This document shows positions 1-6,045 of a DNA stretch of 11,792 nt, one piece after another. The notes under the pieces were generated by a model. It searched no databases and had not been told where the DNA came from. It saw nothing but the letters and a program-made list of their open reading frames with translations. Location: NCBI GenBank assembly GCA_017431185.1, contig JAFRLP010000558.1, positions 1 to 11,792 of the forward strand, read 5' to 3'. The translations under genes were made by a program, and so were the position numbers. Numbering within the stretch: position 1 is the first letter of the stretch; the number at the start of each line of letters is the position of its first letter. The DNA is from Victivallales bacterium (GTDB lineage Bacteria > Verrucomicrobiota > Lentisphaeria > Oligosphaerales > Oligosphaeraceae).

Positions 1-975
1 CCAACTTACTGCAATTTCGTCGGCTTTTTCAAGCCATTTCGCAATTCGCTGTTCCACTGGGACGCATTCCCCCCAATACCCGACAAATAGACTGTCTGGA
101 AGACGCTCTGCTGCTTTCAACATTTCATCCTCAAGAAGATGCAATGCCCTTGCGATGTAGATTCCTCGCGCATCATCATCTTCGGGGTTGGCGACGCTTC
201 CTGCTGAGAACAGGTCCCTTGCCTGGTGGCAAAGGACACCGTGATAGGTGAGCAGGAAAAGGACAAGTCCATCATACTTGTCACGGCACCTGCCTGATTT
301 GACGATTTCAGGGCAGAGCAGTGCGGCTTCCGCTCTGAGCTTTGCTTTTTCATCTCGTCCAAGGTTCGTGTATAGCCTTGCTTGAATAGGCAAAGTGTGC
401 TCCTCCAGCCCCTCCAACCACCAGAGTTTTCCATCCGGGTGCTTTTTCTTGGCATAACGGCGAATGAATCTCATTTTCTCAGCCATGTCCAGTTTGCGGA
501 AATCATCGTATCGAATGCCCATCTGCTCAAAAAGAGAGACATGCATGGGATTGTTCTCCACGTCGATTTCCACTTCAAACCTTGGCACATGCGAGGTGCG
601 GACATGAATGATGCTAGCCTCGTATTTTCCCCAACGGACTTCTGGGGTTCCGCCCATCTTGCCAAACACCAGATAGACATATCTGACCGTTTCAATGCGC
701 TGGTTTTCCTGTATGCTGTTACCGATGGTGCGCCAGGTGTCATCAGTGGTGAATTTGACTTCAATACCATATTCCCCTGCAGCGATGTCTGGAAACGCCT
801 GCGGTGGCGGGTTTAAGTCTATCTTAAAGATTTTTCCTCCCCGTGAACGCATTGCCATCAAGTATCTGACACGATTTTCGAACTCTGGGGAGGATGCGAA
901 AGCCTTTGCTCTTGCCTCTACTGTAAGTTGTGCGCAAATGTCATCCAGCAGTTTTTCGAAATCCGTTTTGTCCAT
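1..975 (-). CDS. Type II restriction endonuclease, PD-(D/E)XK fold (partial, C-terminus outside window)
   Basis: An open frame of 325 codons starts at the ATG at 975-973 and runs without a stop off the left edge. It begins 5 bases after the stop of the cytosine methyltransferase on the same strand, the classic layout of a restriction-modification pair. The catalytic signature of PD-(D/E)XK nucleases is visible: P62-D63, then eight residues, then E72-V73-K74 (context FPDIAAGEYGIEVK). An upstream acidic helix (SPEFENRVR, residues 29-37) fits the N-terminal Glu helix of many type II enzymes. After the active site comes ENQRIETVRYVYLVFGK (90-106), a hydrophobic core strand typical of uncharacterised restriction enzymes. 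I cannot assign a recognition site or named enzyme family. Codons AGA, AGG, TTA and ATA are more frequent than in the plus-strand operon, which suggests separate ancestry. The nuclease call is strong from motif plus neighbour; the specificity is unknown. Confidence 0.85.
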   Translation of the reverse strand, partial: MDKTDFEKLLDDICAQLTVEARAKAFASSPEFENRVRYLMAMRSRGGKIFKIDLNPPPQAFPDIAAGEYGIEVKFTTDDTWRTIGNSIQENQRIETVRYVYLVFGKMGGTPEVRWGKYEASIIHVRTSHVPRFEVEIDVENNPMHVSLFEQMGIRYDDFRKLDMAEKMRFIRRYAKKKHPDGKLWWLEGLEEHTLPIQARLYTNLGRDEKAKLRAEAALLCPEIVKSGRCRDKYDGLVLFLLTYHGVLCHQARDLFSAGSVANPEDDDARGIYIARALHLLEDEMLKAAERLPDSLFVGYWGECVPVEQRIAKWLEKADEIAVSW

Positions 976-980
976 TTTCA

Positions 981-2066
981 CTACCCCCCATTTCTGATGA
1001 CTGACATGACTGCACGGGCAACATGCCAGGCCAGAACGGGTGGCACTGCATTGCCGATTTGCCGTTCGGTCGCCCTTAGGCCAGAGGGGAACACAAAGGT
1101 GTCGGGAAAGGATTGAATGCGGGCTGCCTCGCGCATGGAAATGCGTCGTGGCAGGGAGTAATGAAATTGAATGTTTCCGTGGCATTCCGCTCTCATCGTG
1201 TAGCCAGGTCGGTCTGCAAGGAGTTTCCTGTTGCCCTGCTCGCCACTCACTTTCGCTTCGCTCCAGATGTGCGAGAAAGCTTCGTCACGCGGGTGATTTT
1301 CAAGATCGGCAATGGCGTCTTTGGCGGTGACAGGCGCAAAAGGGGTCGTTTGCTGAGGCGGGACGAACGTCGGCATATCCTCGCGGGTTCCCACGATGAA
1401 CACACGTTCACGTGTCTGTGGAACGCCATAGTCTTCCGCATGGTAAACCTGATAATGAATTCTATAGCCGAGGGCGCAAAAGTCATCAAGGATTTTTCTT
1501 CGTGATTCTTCATGTTTCCTCAGCATCAGGCTTCCCACATTTTCTGCCACGAACACTTTGGGCCTGATGACTGAAACAGCTTGCACAATCACGGTGTAGA
1601 GACTGCTTCGTTTTCCGTTGATGCCAACCATCTTGCCGTTGATTGAGATGTCCTGGCAGGGAAAGCCGCCTATCACGATGTCTGCATATTTAGGCAACTG
1701 GTTGAAGACGTCATTGATGTCCCCTTCTATAATGTCTCCAAGGTTCCTCCTGTAAGTGACACAGGCATCATGGTTGATTTCATTGGCCCAGATGATTTTG
1801 ATGCCGTTTTTTTCATAATGTCTGCCCAGAAAGTCAAAATCCCCGCGAAAGCCCATGTCCATTCCGCCACAGCCGCTGAAGAGCGAAACCAGGGTGATGG
1901 AGGCCGTTGTCTGTCGTTTGGGGACAGGATAAGGCTCGTCTAGTTCGACAATCCAGTTGCGTCCGATTTTCCTGGCCGAATGCATATGCCCGTTTTCCGC
2001 ATGGCGGCGGATCGTGTCCCCGCTTTTTCCGTGTTTTATCGCGTATTCAGCAAGAGAAACAAGCAT
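981..2066 (-). CDS. DNA (cytosine-5-)-methyltransferase with N-terminal helix-turn-helix
   Basis: This 361-residue protein transfers a methyl group from S-adenosylmethionine to C5 of cytosine and protects DNA from the downstream nuclease. Motifs occur in the standard order: I (FSGCGG, 63-68, SAM binding), IV (GGFPCQ, 133-138, catalytic C137), VI (ENV, 175-177), VIII (QTRERVFIVG, 217-226), IX (RRISMREAARIQSFPD, about 307-322) and X (QIGNAVPP, 336-343). The target recognition segment between VIII and IX is short, about 80 residues, so the recognition site is probably short and simple; I cannot name it. Residues 1-45 precede the catalytic fold and look like a small helix-turn-helix of the MerR/excisionase kind (LAEYAIKHGKSGDTIRRHAE, then a GRNWIV wing). 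Known C5 methyltransferases with such an extension (M.SsoII, M.Ecl18kI, M.ScrFI type) repress their own promoter. The start is set by AAGGAG at 2079-2074, 7 bases upstream. Confidence 0.95.
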   Translation of the reverse strand: MLVSLAEYAIKHGKSGDTIRRHAENGHMHSARKIGRNWIVELDEPYPVPKRQTTASITLVSLFSGCGGMDMGFRGDFDFLGRHYEKNGIKIIWANEINHDACVTYRRNLGDIIEGDINDVFNQLPKYADIVIGGFPCQDISINGKMVGINGKRSSLYTVIVQAVSVIRPKVFVAENVGSLMLRKHEESRRKILDDFCALGYRIHYQVYHAEDYGVPQTRERVFIVGTREDMPTFVPPQQTTPFAPVTAKDAIADLENHPRDEAFSHIWSEAKVSGEQGNRKLLADRPGYTMRAECHGNIQFHYSLPRRISMREAARIQSFPDTFVFPSGLRATERQIGNAVPPVLAWHVARAVMSVIRNGG

Positions 2067-2108
2067 TTCCAGTCTCCTTGTACGGTTTTATGACTATTAT
2101 GATTCAAC

Positions 2109-2121
2109 ATTAAGTCTTAAT
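2109..2121. promoter_or_regulatory. Second perfect palindrome (6-1-6), candidate operator
   Basis: ATTAAG and CTTAAT are exact inverted arms around a single T. It sits three bases from the CACGATATCGTG palindrome and covers the candidate -10 and transcription start of the restriction-modification operon. It may be a second operator or half of a composite site. Confidence 0.45.
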
Positions 2122-2146
2122 CTACACGATATCGTGCGCAAATCAA
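2119..2146 (-). promoter_or_regulatory. Candidate promoter of the restriction-modification operon
   Basis: Read on the minus strand, TTGATT (2146-2141) and TAGATT (2124-2119) are separated by 16 bases, a weak sigma-70-like pair (four of six matches in each box). A competing -10, CATAAT at 2101-2096, lies nearer the gene but lacks a good -35 element. Either choice places the palindromes at 2109-2121 and 2125-2136 inside the promoter. Inference only; transcript ends would settle it. Confidence 0.4.
2125..2136. promoter_or_regulatory. Perfect 12-bp palindrome in the methyltransferase promoter, candidate operator
   Basis: CACGATATCGTG is its own reverse complement. It fills most of the spacer of the candidate restriction-modification promoter and lies 59 bases upstream of the methyltransferase start. 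It is a plausible binding site for the N-terminal helix-turn-helix of the methyltransferase, by analogy with autoregulated C5 methyltransferases. Confidence 0.5.
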
Positions 2147-2270
2147 GCCGTGGCAGCAGAAGAAATGCGTTTTCTCGTGAAAATGGACTATTTTTCTTGA
2201 AGGATGCATTGTAGTCTGCCGTCATGTCGCATTTGAGACATTCCTAGACGGTGAAATCTCACTTGACGAT

Positions 2271-2298
2271 TTGCGGTGGGATGCGTGTGTCATATATT
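2271..2298 (+). promoter_or_regulatory. Candidate promoter of the GH42-like gene
   Basis: TTGCGG (2271-2276) and TATATT (2293-2298) are 16 bases apart. The -10 box matches the one before the pseudopilin operon, and the predicted start near 2305 would leave a leader of about 38 bases containing AAGGAG. The better-looking TTGACG at 2263-2268 is 24 bases from the -10, too far for a standard pair. A short inverted repeat, ATGTC-N8-GACAT (2224-2241), lies just upstream. Confidence 0.4.
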
Positions 2299-2342
2299 AG
2301 TGCAGGAACGGGCAGAAAGATAGCTCCACAAGGAGATGTTCA

Positions 2343-4514
2343 ATGGACAAATACGGCGTGTTCTGGTACAACGAGGCGGAGATACTCCACTGGACGGAGG
2401 CGGATTTTGCGCAAAAGGCCGCCGAATATTCGGCTGTCGGCGTCAATATCGTGATGACCTTCAGCTGCACTCATTTCCGCTGGAGTTTCCAGCCGTGGTG
2501 GCCAATGATCACGGAGGCGCTGCGAAAATTGGTCAGCGCCTGTCACGCGCAGGGCATTCGCGTGGTGGAGCATCATAGCAGCCACCTGACCCATAATCCC
2601 CGCTCGGCACGGGAGTGGAGCAGCCTGGAAAACAAGTTCCGCATCCGCCGTGCCTCTCTGGAGATGTTCGCGGGACTGCGGGACTGGATTGCGGCGGGGG
2701 ACCCCGAGATTCGTCCTGGCGTACATCTCTCCGATTGCCGTCAAATTGACGGACGCGCAGGGGACTTCGCCAGAACGGTCTATGGCGGTTATGGGCACTG
2801 CTTCAACAATCCCGATTTTCGCGCCGCCTACTTTGCGTATCTGGAGGGCCTCTATCGCACAGGCGTGGATGGCATCATGACCGATGACGTCCAGTATTTC
2901 GGCGACACCCATGCCTGCGTCTGCCGACATTGCCGAGAACTGTTCCATGCCGAAACGGGCCATTCCCTGCCAACGCCTGATGGTTGGGGGGAGTTCCATG
3001 GCGACTACAGCAACCCCGTCTTTCTCGCATGGCTGCGTTTCCGTCTGCGCTCCACCGAAAGGTTCCAGCGGGAGGTCACCGCGCATTTTCGGGGGCTGGG
3101 ACTGGCGTTGCTGCGTCCCAACTATTCAGCCACAACCTTTGGGCGCAATGCCGTCGCCTACCCCTTTGAGGAGGCCGCCGACCTGTGGAGTTGCGTGTTT
3201 CAGGAGAACATGTTCTCCAGCGTCATACGCACGGCATGGCCATCCTGGATGAGCATGGCCGAGCAGCGGACTGCCTTGGGCAATCGGCATGGTGTGCCCG
3301 CCATGTCCATGTTCTACCCGGCACGTGAAGACGACTATTTCTTCTGCTGGTCACTGGCGCGATGCTGGAACCACCTGCTGATGGCCAGTCCAGAAGGCGG
3401 AGACCTGAATGGCGTGGAACGCCTTTTCACGCCATTTGACCGTGAACATCCGATTTTGAAGCAGGGGATTCCTCTGACGGATTATGCCGTGCTGGAACCA
3501 CGCAGTTCCCTGGATTTGACCGCCAATCCGCTTCCGAACGTCATCTGGCCTGTCAATGCATTTATGCAGGCCGGCACGTTTCGGAATGTGCATCAGGCCA
3601 TCCTTTTTGAAAACGACACGCTTGATACCTGGCTGAAGCATCCTTTGGTGGTTGTCGTCGGAGCCATCATGCTCAGCGATGGGCAACTCGACCTGATGCG
3701 CCAGTATTGCGACCTCGGCGGACACCTGTTCATCTACGGGCCTCTGGGAACGAAGCGACCCGATGGCACTGACCGTGAGCATCCAGAGCGTGTCTTTGGG
3801 ATTGAGGCGGAATTGACGGCGAAGCGCCCACTTCCCGCTGGGGAATTCACCTGGCGTGGGCAGGCCATTTCCCTGCCTGACGTGGAGGAGGGCATTGCCT
3901 TCCAGAGCATCAGCGGCGCGGGAGTGCAAGTCATTGCCCGAGGACAGGACGGGAACCCTTGGGGAATTACCGCCCTGGACGACCGTTTGATTTGGCTGGT
4001 AGGCGGCATCCGCTGCCATCGCGGACAGGACGTCCATTCTGATTTGCGCATCTCCCGCTGGACTGCACAGCCAGGACAGTCGTCTGCACAAACCAATGCA
4101 GTCTCCTATCTCCGTGACGTGCCTGGCGAGATACTGCATCGAATCCTGCCGCGTCCCCAGATGCTGACCTGCTCCAGCGAGGATTATCTTTGCACGGCGT
4201 ATCTTGCCGGTGATTCCAGTCGTGCCGTTGTGCATTTGGTCAATGTGGCAGGCGTGTTGCCACAGAGCGGCGAACAGGTGAGCCACCAGGATTTGTTCAT
4301 GCATTTCCTGCCAGGGGCCGAACGGAATCGTGAACCTGTCACGCTGACGCTGAATCTCCCGACGGCGGCTGAAATGCCCGATCGTGCTGTTGCGCATTCG
4401 CCCGAATTCCCTGGTGGACGCACCGTCCTTTGTCACATTCAGGCCACTGTCCTGACGCTCACGATTCCAGCGGGCACCTTCGCGGGGTATTTGTACATTG
4501 AAATGCCATTGTAA
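2343..4514 (+). CDS. GH42-like (GHL6-type) TIM-barrel glycosidase homologue, cytoplasmic
   Basis: This 723-residue protein has no signal peptide, so it should act in the cytoplasm, probably on imported oligosaccharides. Residues about 1-400 read as a TIM barrel of the GH42/hypothetical glycosyl hydrolase class. TDDVQYFG (180-187) is followed by C192-x-C194-x2-C197, and an earlier GHC at C153 lies before it. In GH42 beta-galactosidases four cysteines with this spacing bind zinc. Residues about 430-470 ([17 protein letters not shown], then [13 protein letters not shown]) resemble the class I amidotransferase-like trimerisation domain that follows the barrel in GH42. The C-terminal 200 residues look beta-rich. 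The GH42 acid/base triplet DNE is replaced here by DDVQ, so the catalytic residues and substrate are uncertain. The start has AAGGAG seven bases upstream. It precedes the pseudopilin operon but has a 155-base gap and a separate promoter after it. Confidence 0.75.
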   Translation: MDKYGVFWYNEAEILHWTEADFAQKAAEYSAVGVNIVMTFSCTHFRWSFQPWWPMITEALRKLVSACHAQGIRVVEHHSSHLTHNPRSAREWSSLENKFRIRRASLEMFAGLRDWIAAGDPEIRPGVHLSDCRQIDGRAGDFARTVYGGYGHCFNNPDFRAAYFAYLEGLYRTGVDGIMTDDVQYFGDTHACVCRHCRELFHAETGHSLPTPDGWGEFHGDYSNPVFLAWLRFRLRSTERFQREVTAHFRGLGLALLRPNYSATTFGRNAVAYPFEEAADLWSCVFQENMFSSVIRTAWPSWMSMAEQRTALGNRHGVPAMSMFYPAREDDYFFCWSLARCWNHLLMASPEGGDLNGVERLFTPFDREHPILKQGIPLTDYAVLEPRSSLDLTANPLPNVIWPVNAFMQAGTFRNVHQAILFENDTLDTWLKHPLVVVVGAIMLSDGQLDLMRQYCDLGGHLFIYGPLGTKRPDGTDREHPERVFGIEAELTAKRPLPAGEFTWRGQAISLPDVEEGIAFQSISGAGVQVIARGQDGNPWGITALDDRLIWLVGGIRCHRGQDVHSDLRISRWTAQPGQSSAQTNAVSYLRDVPGEILHRILPRPQMLTCSSEDYLCTAYLAGDSSRAVVHLVNVAGVLPQSGEQVSHQDLFMHFLPGAERNREPVTLTLNLPTAAEMPDRAVAHSPEFPGGRTVLCHIQATVLTLTIPAGTFAGYLYIEMPL

Positions 4515-4562
4515 ATGTCACTTTTGCGCCATTTTTCTGTCCACTAAAACTCCTTGCTTCGC

Positions 4563-4591
4563 TTGTTTCGCGTTTTGTTTGGTCGTATATT
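4563..4591 (+). promoter_or_regulatory. Sigma-70-like promoter for the pseudopilin operon
   Basis: TTGTTT (4563-4568) and TATATT (4586-4591) are separated by exactly 17 bases. A start near 4598 would give a leader of about 70 bases before the preferred pseudopilin start at 4670. A GTG at 4598 opens the same reading frame but would be leaderless and without a ribosome-binding site. Confidence 0.5.
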
Positions 4592-4669
4592 ATCAGGGTG
4601 GTTTTGAATCAAAGAGTTTGGACGTGGCTTCGCATGGCGTCACGCCAGAACATTCGGACGAGGTGTGGG

Positions 4670-5416
4670 ATGAAGAATGTAACCCATTGTAAGTCAAGGA
4701 TTTTCACTCTTATTGAATTGCTGGTCGTCATAGCCATAATCGCCATACTCGCGGCCATGCTGCTGCCGGCGTTGCAGAAGGCGCGGGAGAAGGCCAGGGC
4801 CATCAGTTGCGTCAATAATCTGAAGCAGTTCGGCCTGGCGTATTTTGGCTATACGGACGCCAACGAGGATTTCTCCTGCTACTACCAGGCTGACCTGCCC
4901 TACCGTCATGGCTTTCTGGTCTATATGGCCCCGTATGGCGGATGGAATGCCCCTGAAATTGCGCAGGCCAACCAACGGGTCGTCAAGCAGTTCCTGTGTC
5001 CTTCGCAACCCATGGAGATGGCCGCGCTGGACAGCACCACTGCCAACAGTTACTACTATGGATACAGCGGCAACGCCTCCCATCTGGGCACGGGCACGGC
5101 AATCATGGGCTATCACACTGGCACTCAAAAGGATGTCACCTTGCCGGTGAAGGTCACGAAACTCAGGACGCCCAGCGGAATCGCCCTCATCGCGGACAAC
5201 AAGCGTAATGCCGCGGGCGCCTCTGCCATCAGCTTTGGCGTGGCGGGGGCCGGCTGGGCAGGAATCAGCGACTACATTGCCTTGGACAACTGGATGGCGC
5301 GTCGTCACGGCAATGGCTCCAACATCCTCTACATTGATGGCCACGCCCAACATGTCACACTTTCCTTGCCCATCACCAAAAATTCGGATTTTCTGGGGGC
5401 GGAGCAGGTGAAATGA
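4670..5416 (+). CDS. Type II secretion-type pseudopilin with H-X9-DG C-terminal signature
   Basis: This 248-residue protein starts at the ATG at 4670, set by GAGGTG at 4660-4665. The frame is open upstream to a GTG at 4598, but that start has no ribosome-binding site and would lengthen the leader needlessly. The N-terminus is a class III prepilin leader: eleven residues, then F12-T-L-I-E16 and the hydrophobic stretch [20 protein letters not shown]. Glu at +5 is present; the residue before the cut is Ile rather than the usual Gly. Conserved family landmarks follow: [11 protein letters not shown] and FLCPS, then H213-x9-D223-G224. This class is greatly expanded in Lentisphaerota and Planctomycetes. 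The protein would sit in the inner membrane until processed by a PilD-type peptidase. It overlaps the next gene by four bases (ATGA), implying translational coupling. Function beyond the pseudopilin fold is unknown. Confidence 0.88.
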   Translation: MKNVTHCKSRIFTLIELLVVIAIIAILAAMLLPALQKAREKARAISCVNNLKQFGLAYFGYTDANEDFSCYYQADLPYRHGFLVYMAPYGGWNAPEIAQANQRVVKQFLCPSQPMEMAALDSTTANSYYYGYSGNASHLGTGTAIMGYHTGTQKDVTLPVKVTKLRTPSGIALIADNKRNAAGASAISFGVAGAGWAGISDYIALDNWMARRHGNGSNILYIDGHAQHVTLSLPITKNSDFLGAEQVK

Positions 5417-6042
5417 GGACATGGCGCGAACTGGTGGCTGTCATTGGAGTTGTCGCGATTCTCGCTCTGACGCTGGGAATGGCCGGCATGCGCTCGGAGA
5501 GCGCCAGGCGGACGCTTTGCCAGGCCAATCTGCGTGAAATCTTCCGTGCAGAACAGCAGTACGAGGAGGAGCATGGGATCATTCCGCCATTGTACATCGA
5601 GCAGTTGCCCAGTTGGATATTCTGGCACAGCTTTGTCGCGCCGCTGGTCAATGATGTGCGGGTGTTCGCCTGCCCGTCCGACCCCAGGTCATCATATCTT
5701 TTCGAGGAAAACACTTCGCCGCTGTTCAGCGGTACAGTCGCCCTGACCAGCTGCTATGGCATGAACCGTTTCCTGCTGGCGGCTGGTGCGCAGAAGGCGC
5801 ATGCCCCCGCCGCCAGGCTGAAGTATCTTCAGCAGCCATCGCGCACCGTGGTGTTCATGGATTCCCTGCGTCCCTTTGTCACGCCAGACCTGCTGTGGGG
5901 CGACAAGCGCAATTTCCGCCACGACCAGAAGGCGAACTACATCTTTGCAGATGGGGCGGTGAAGCATCTGGAACAGGAATTCTTCGGCACTTTCGAGGGA
6001 GACAACTTCCTCACGGATTTCTCACGTTGGCATTGGAGGTAA
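5413..6042 (+). CDS. Second pseudopilin-like protein with H-X9-DG signature, lacking a prepilin leader
   Basis: This 209-residue protein begins at the ATG overlapping the stop of the upstream pseudopilin; AGG four bases upstream and GGAG further up support it. It is a diverged paralogue: LCQANLREI matches the CVNNLKQ block, VFACPSDP matches FLCPS, and H170-x9-D180-G181 (from FRHDQK) matches the C-terminal signature. The N-terminus is [21 protein letters not shown], a pilin-like helix that keeps the Glu of position +5 (E6). There is no basic leader and no FTL motif, and only Met precedes the mature-like start. No in-frame upstream ATG or GTG gives a leader. It may stay as an unprocessed membrane-anchored minor subunit. 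Alternatives are a decayed copy or a start error. The C-terminus overlaps the GGAGGT used by the next gene, so the two are likely coupled. Confidence 0.8.
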   Translation: MRTWRELVAVIGVVAILALTLGMAGMRSESARRTLCQANLREIFRAEQQYEEEHGIIPPLYIEQLPSWIFWHSFVAPLVNDVRVFACPSDPRSSYLFEENTSPLFSGTVALTSCYGMNRFLLAAGAQKAHAPAARLKYLQQPSRTVVFMDSLRPFVTPDLLWGDKRNFRHDQKANYIFADGAVKHLEQEFFGTFEGDNFLTDFSRWHWR

Positions 6043-6045
6043 AAA

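Noticed and set aside
382..816. Plus-strand open frame of 144 codons inside the restriction enzyme
   Set aside because: It is antisense to the nuclease frame that carries the PD-(D/E)XK motif and has no family features.
2137..2262. Small gene between the two divergent units (for example the ATG at 2164)
   Set aside because: Frames here are under 15 codons before a stop and show no ribosome-binding site.
2263..2268. TTGACG as -35 of the GH42-like gene
   Set aside because: It is 24 bases from the TATATT -10, outside the usual 16-18 base spacing.
3351..4436. Long minus-strand open frame (361 codons) opposite the GH42-like gene
   Set aside because: The product has no recognisable domain, no good ribosome-binding site and lies fully antisense to a well-supported gene; it is explained by codon bias of the opposite strand. 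The minus-strand frames at 2340-3086 and 6079-7101 are rejected for the same reason.
4598..4669. GTG start extending the first pseudopilin by 24 residues
   Set aside because: It lies at the predicted transcription start with no ribosome-binding site, and the prepilin leader would become unusually long; the ATG at 4670 has GAGGTG at a good distance.
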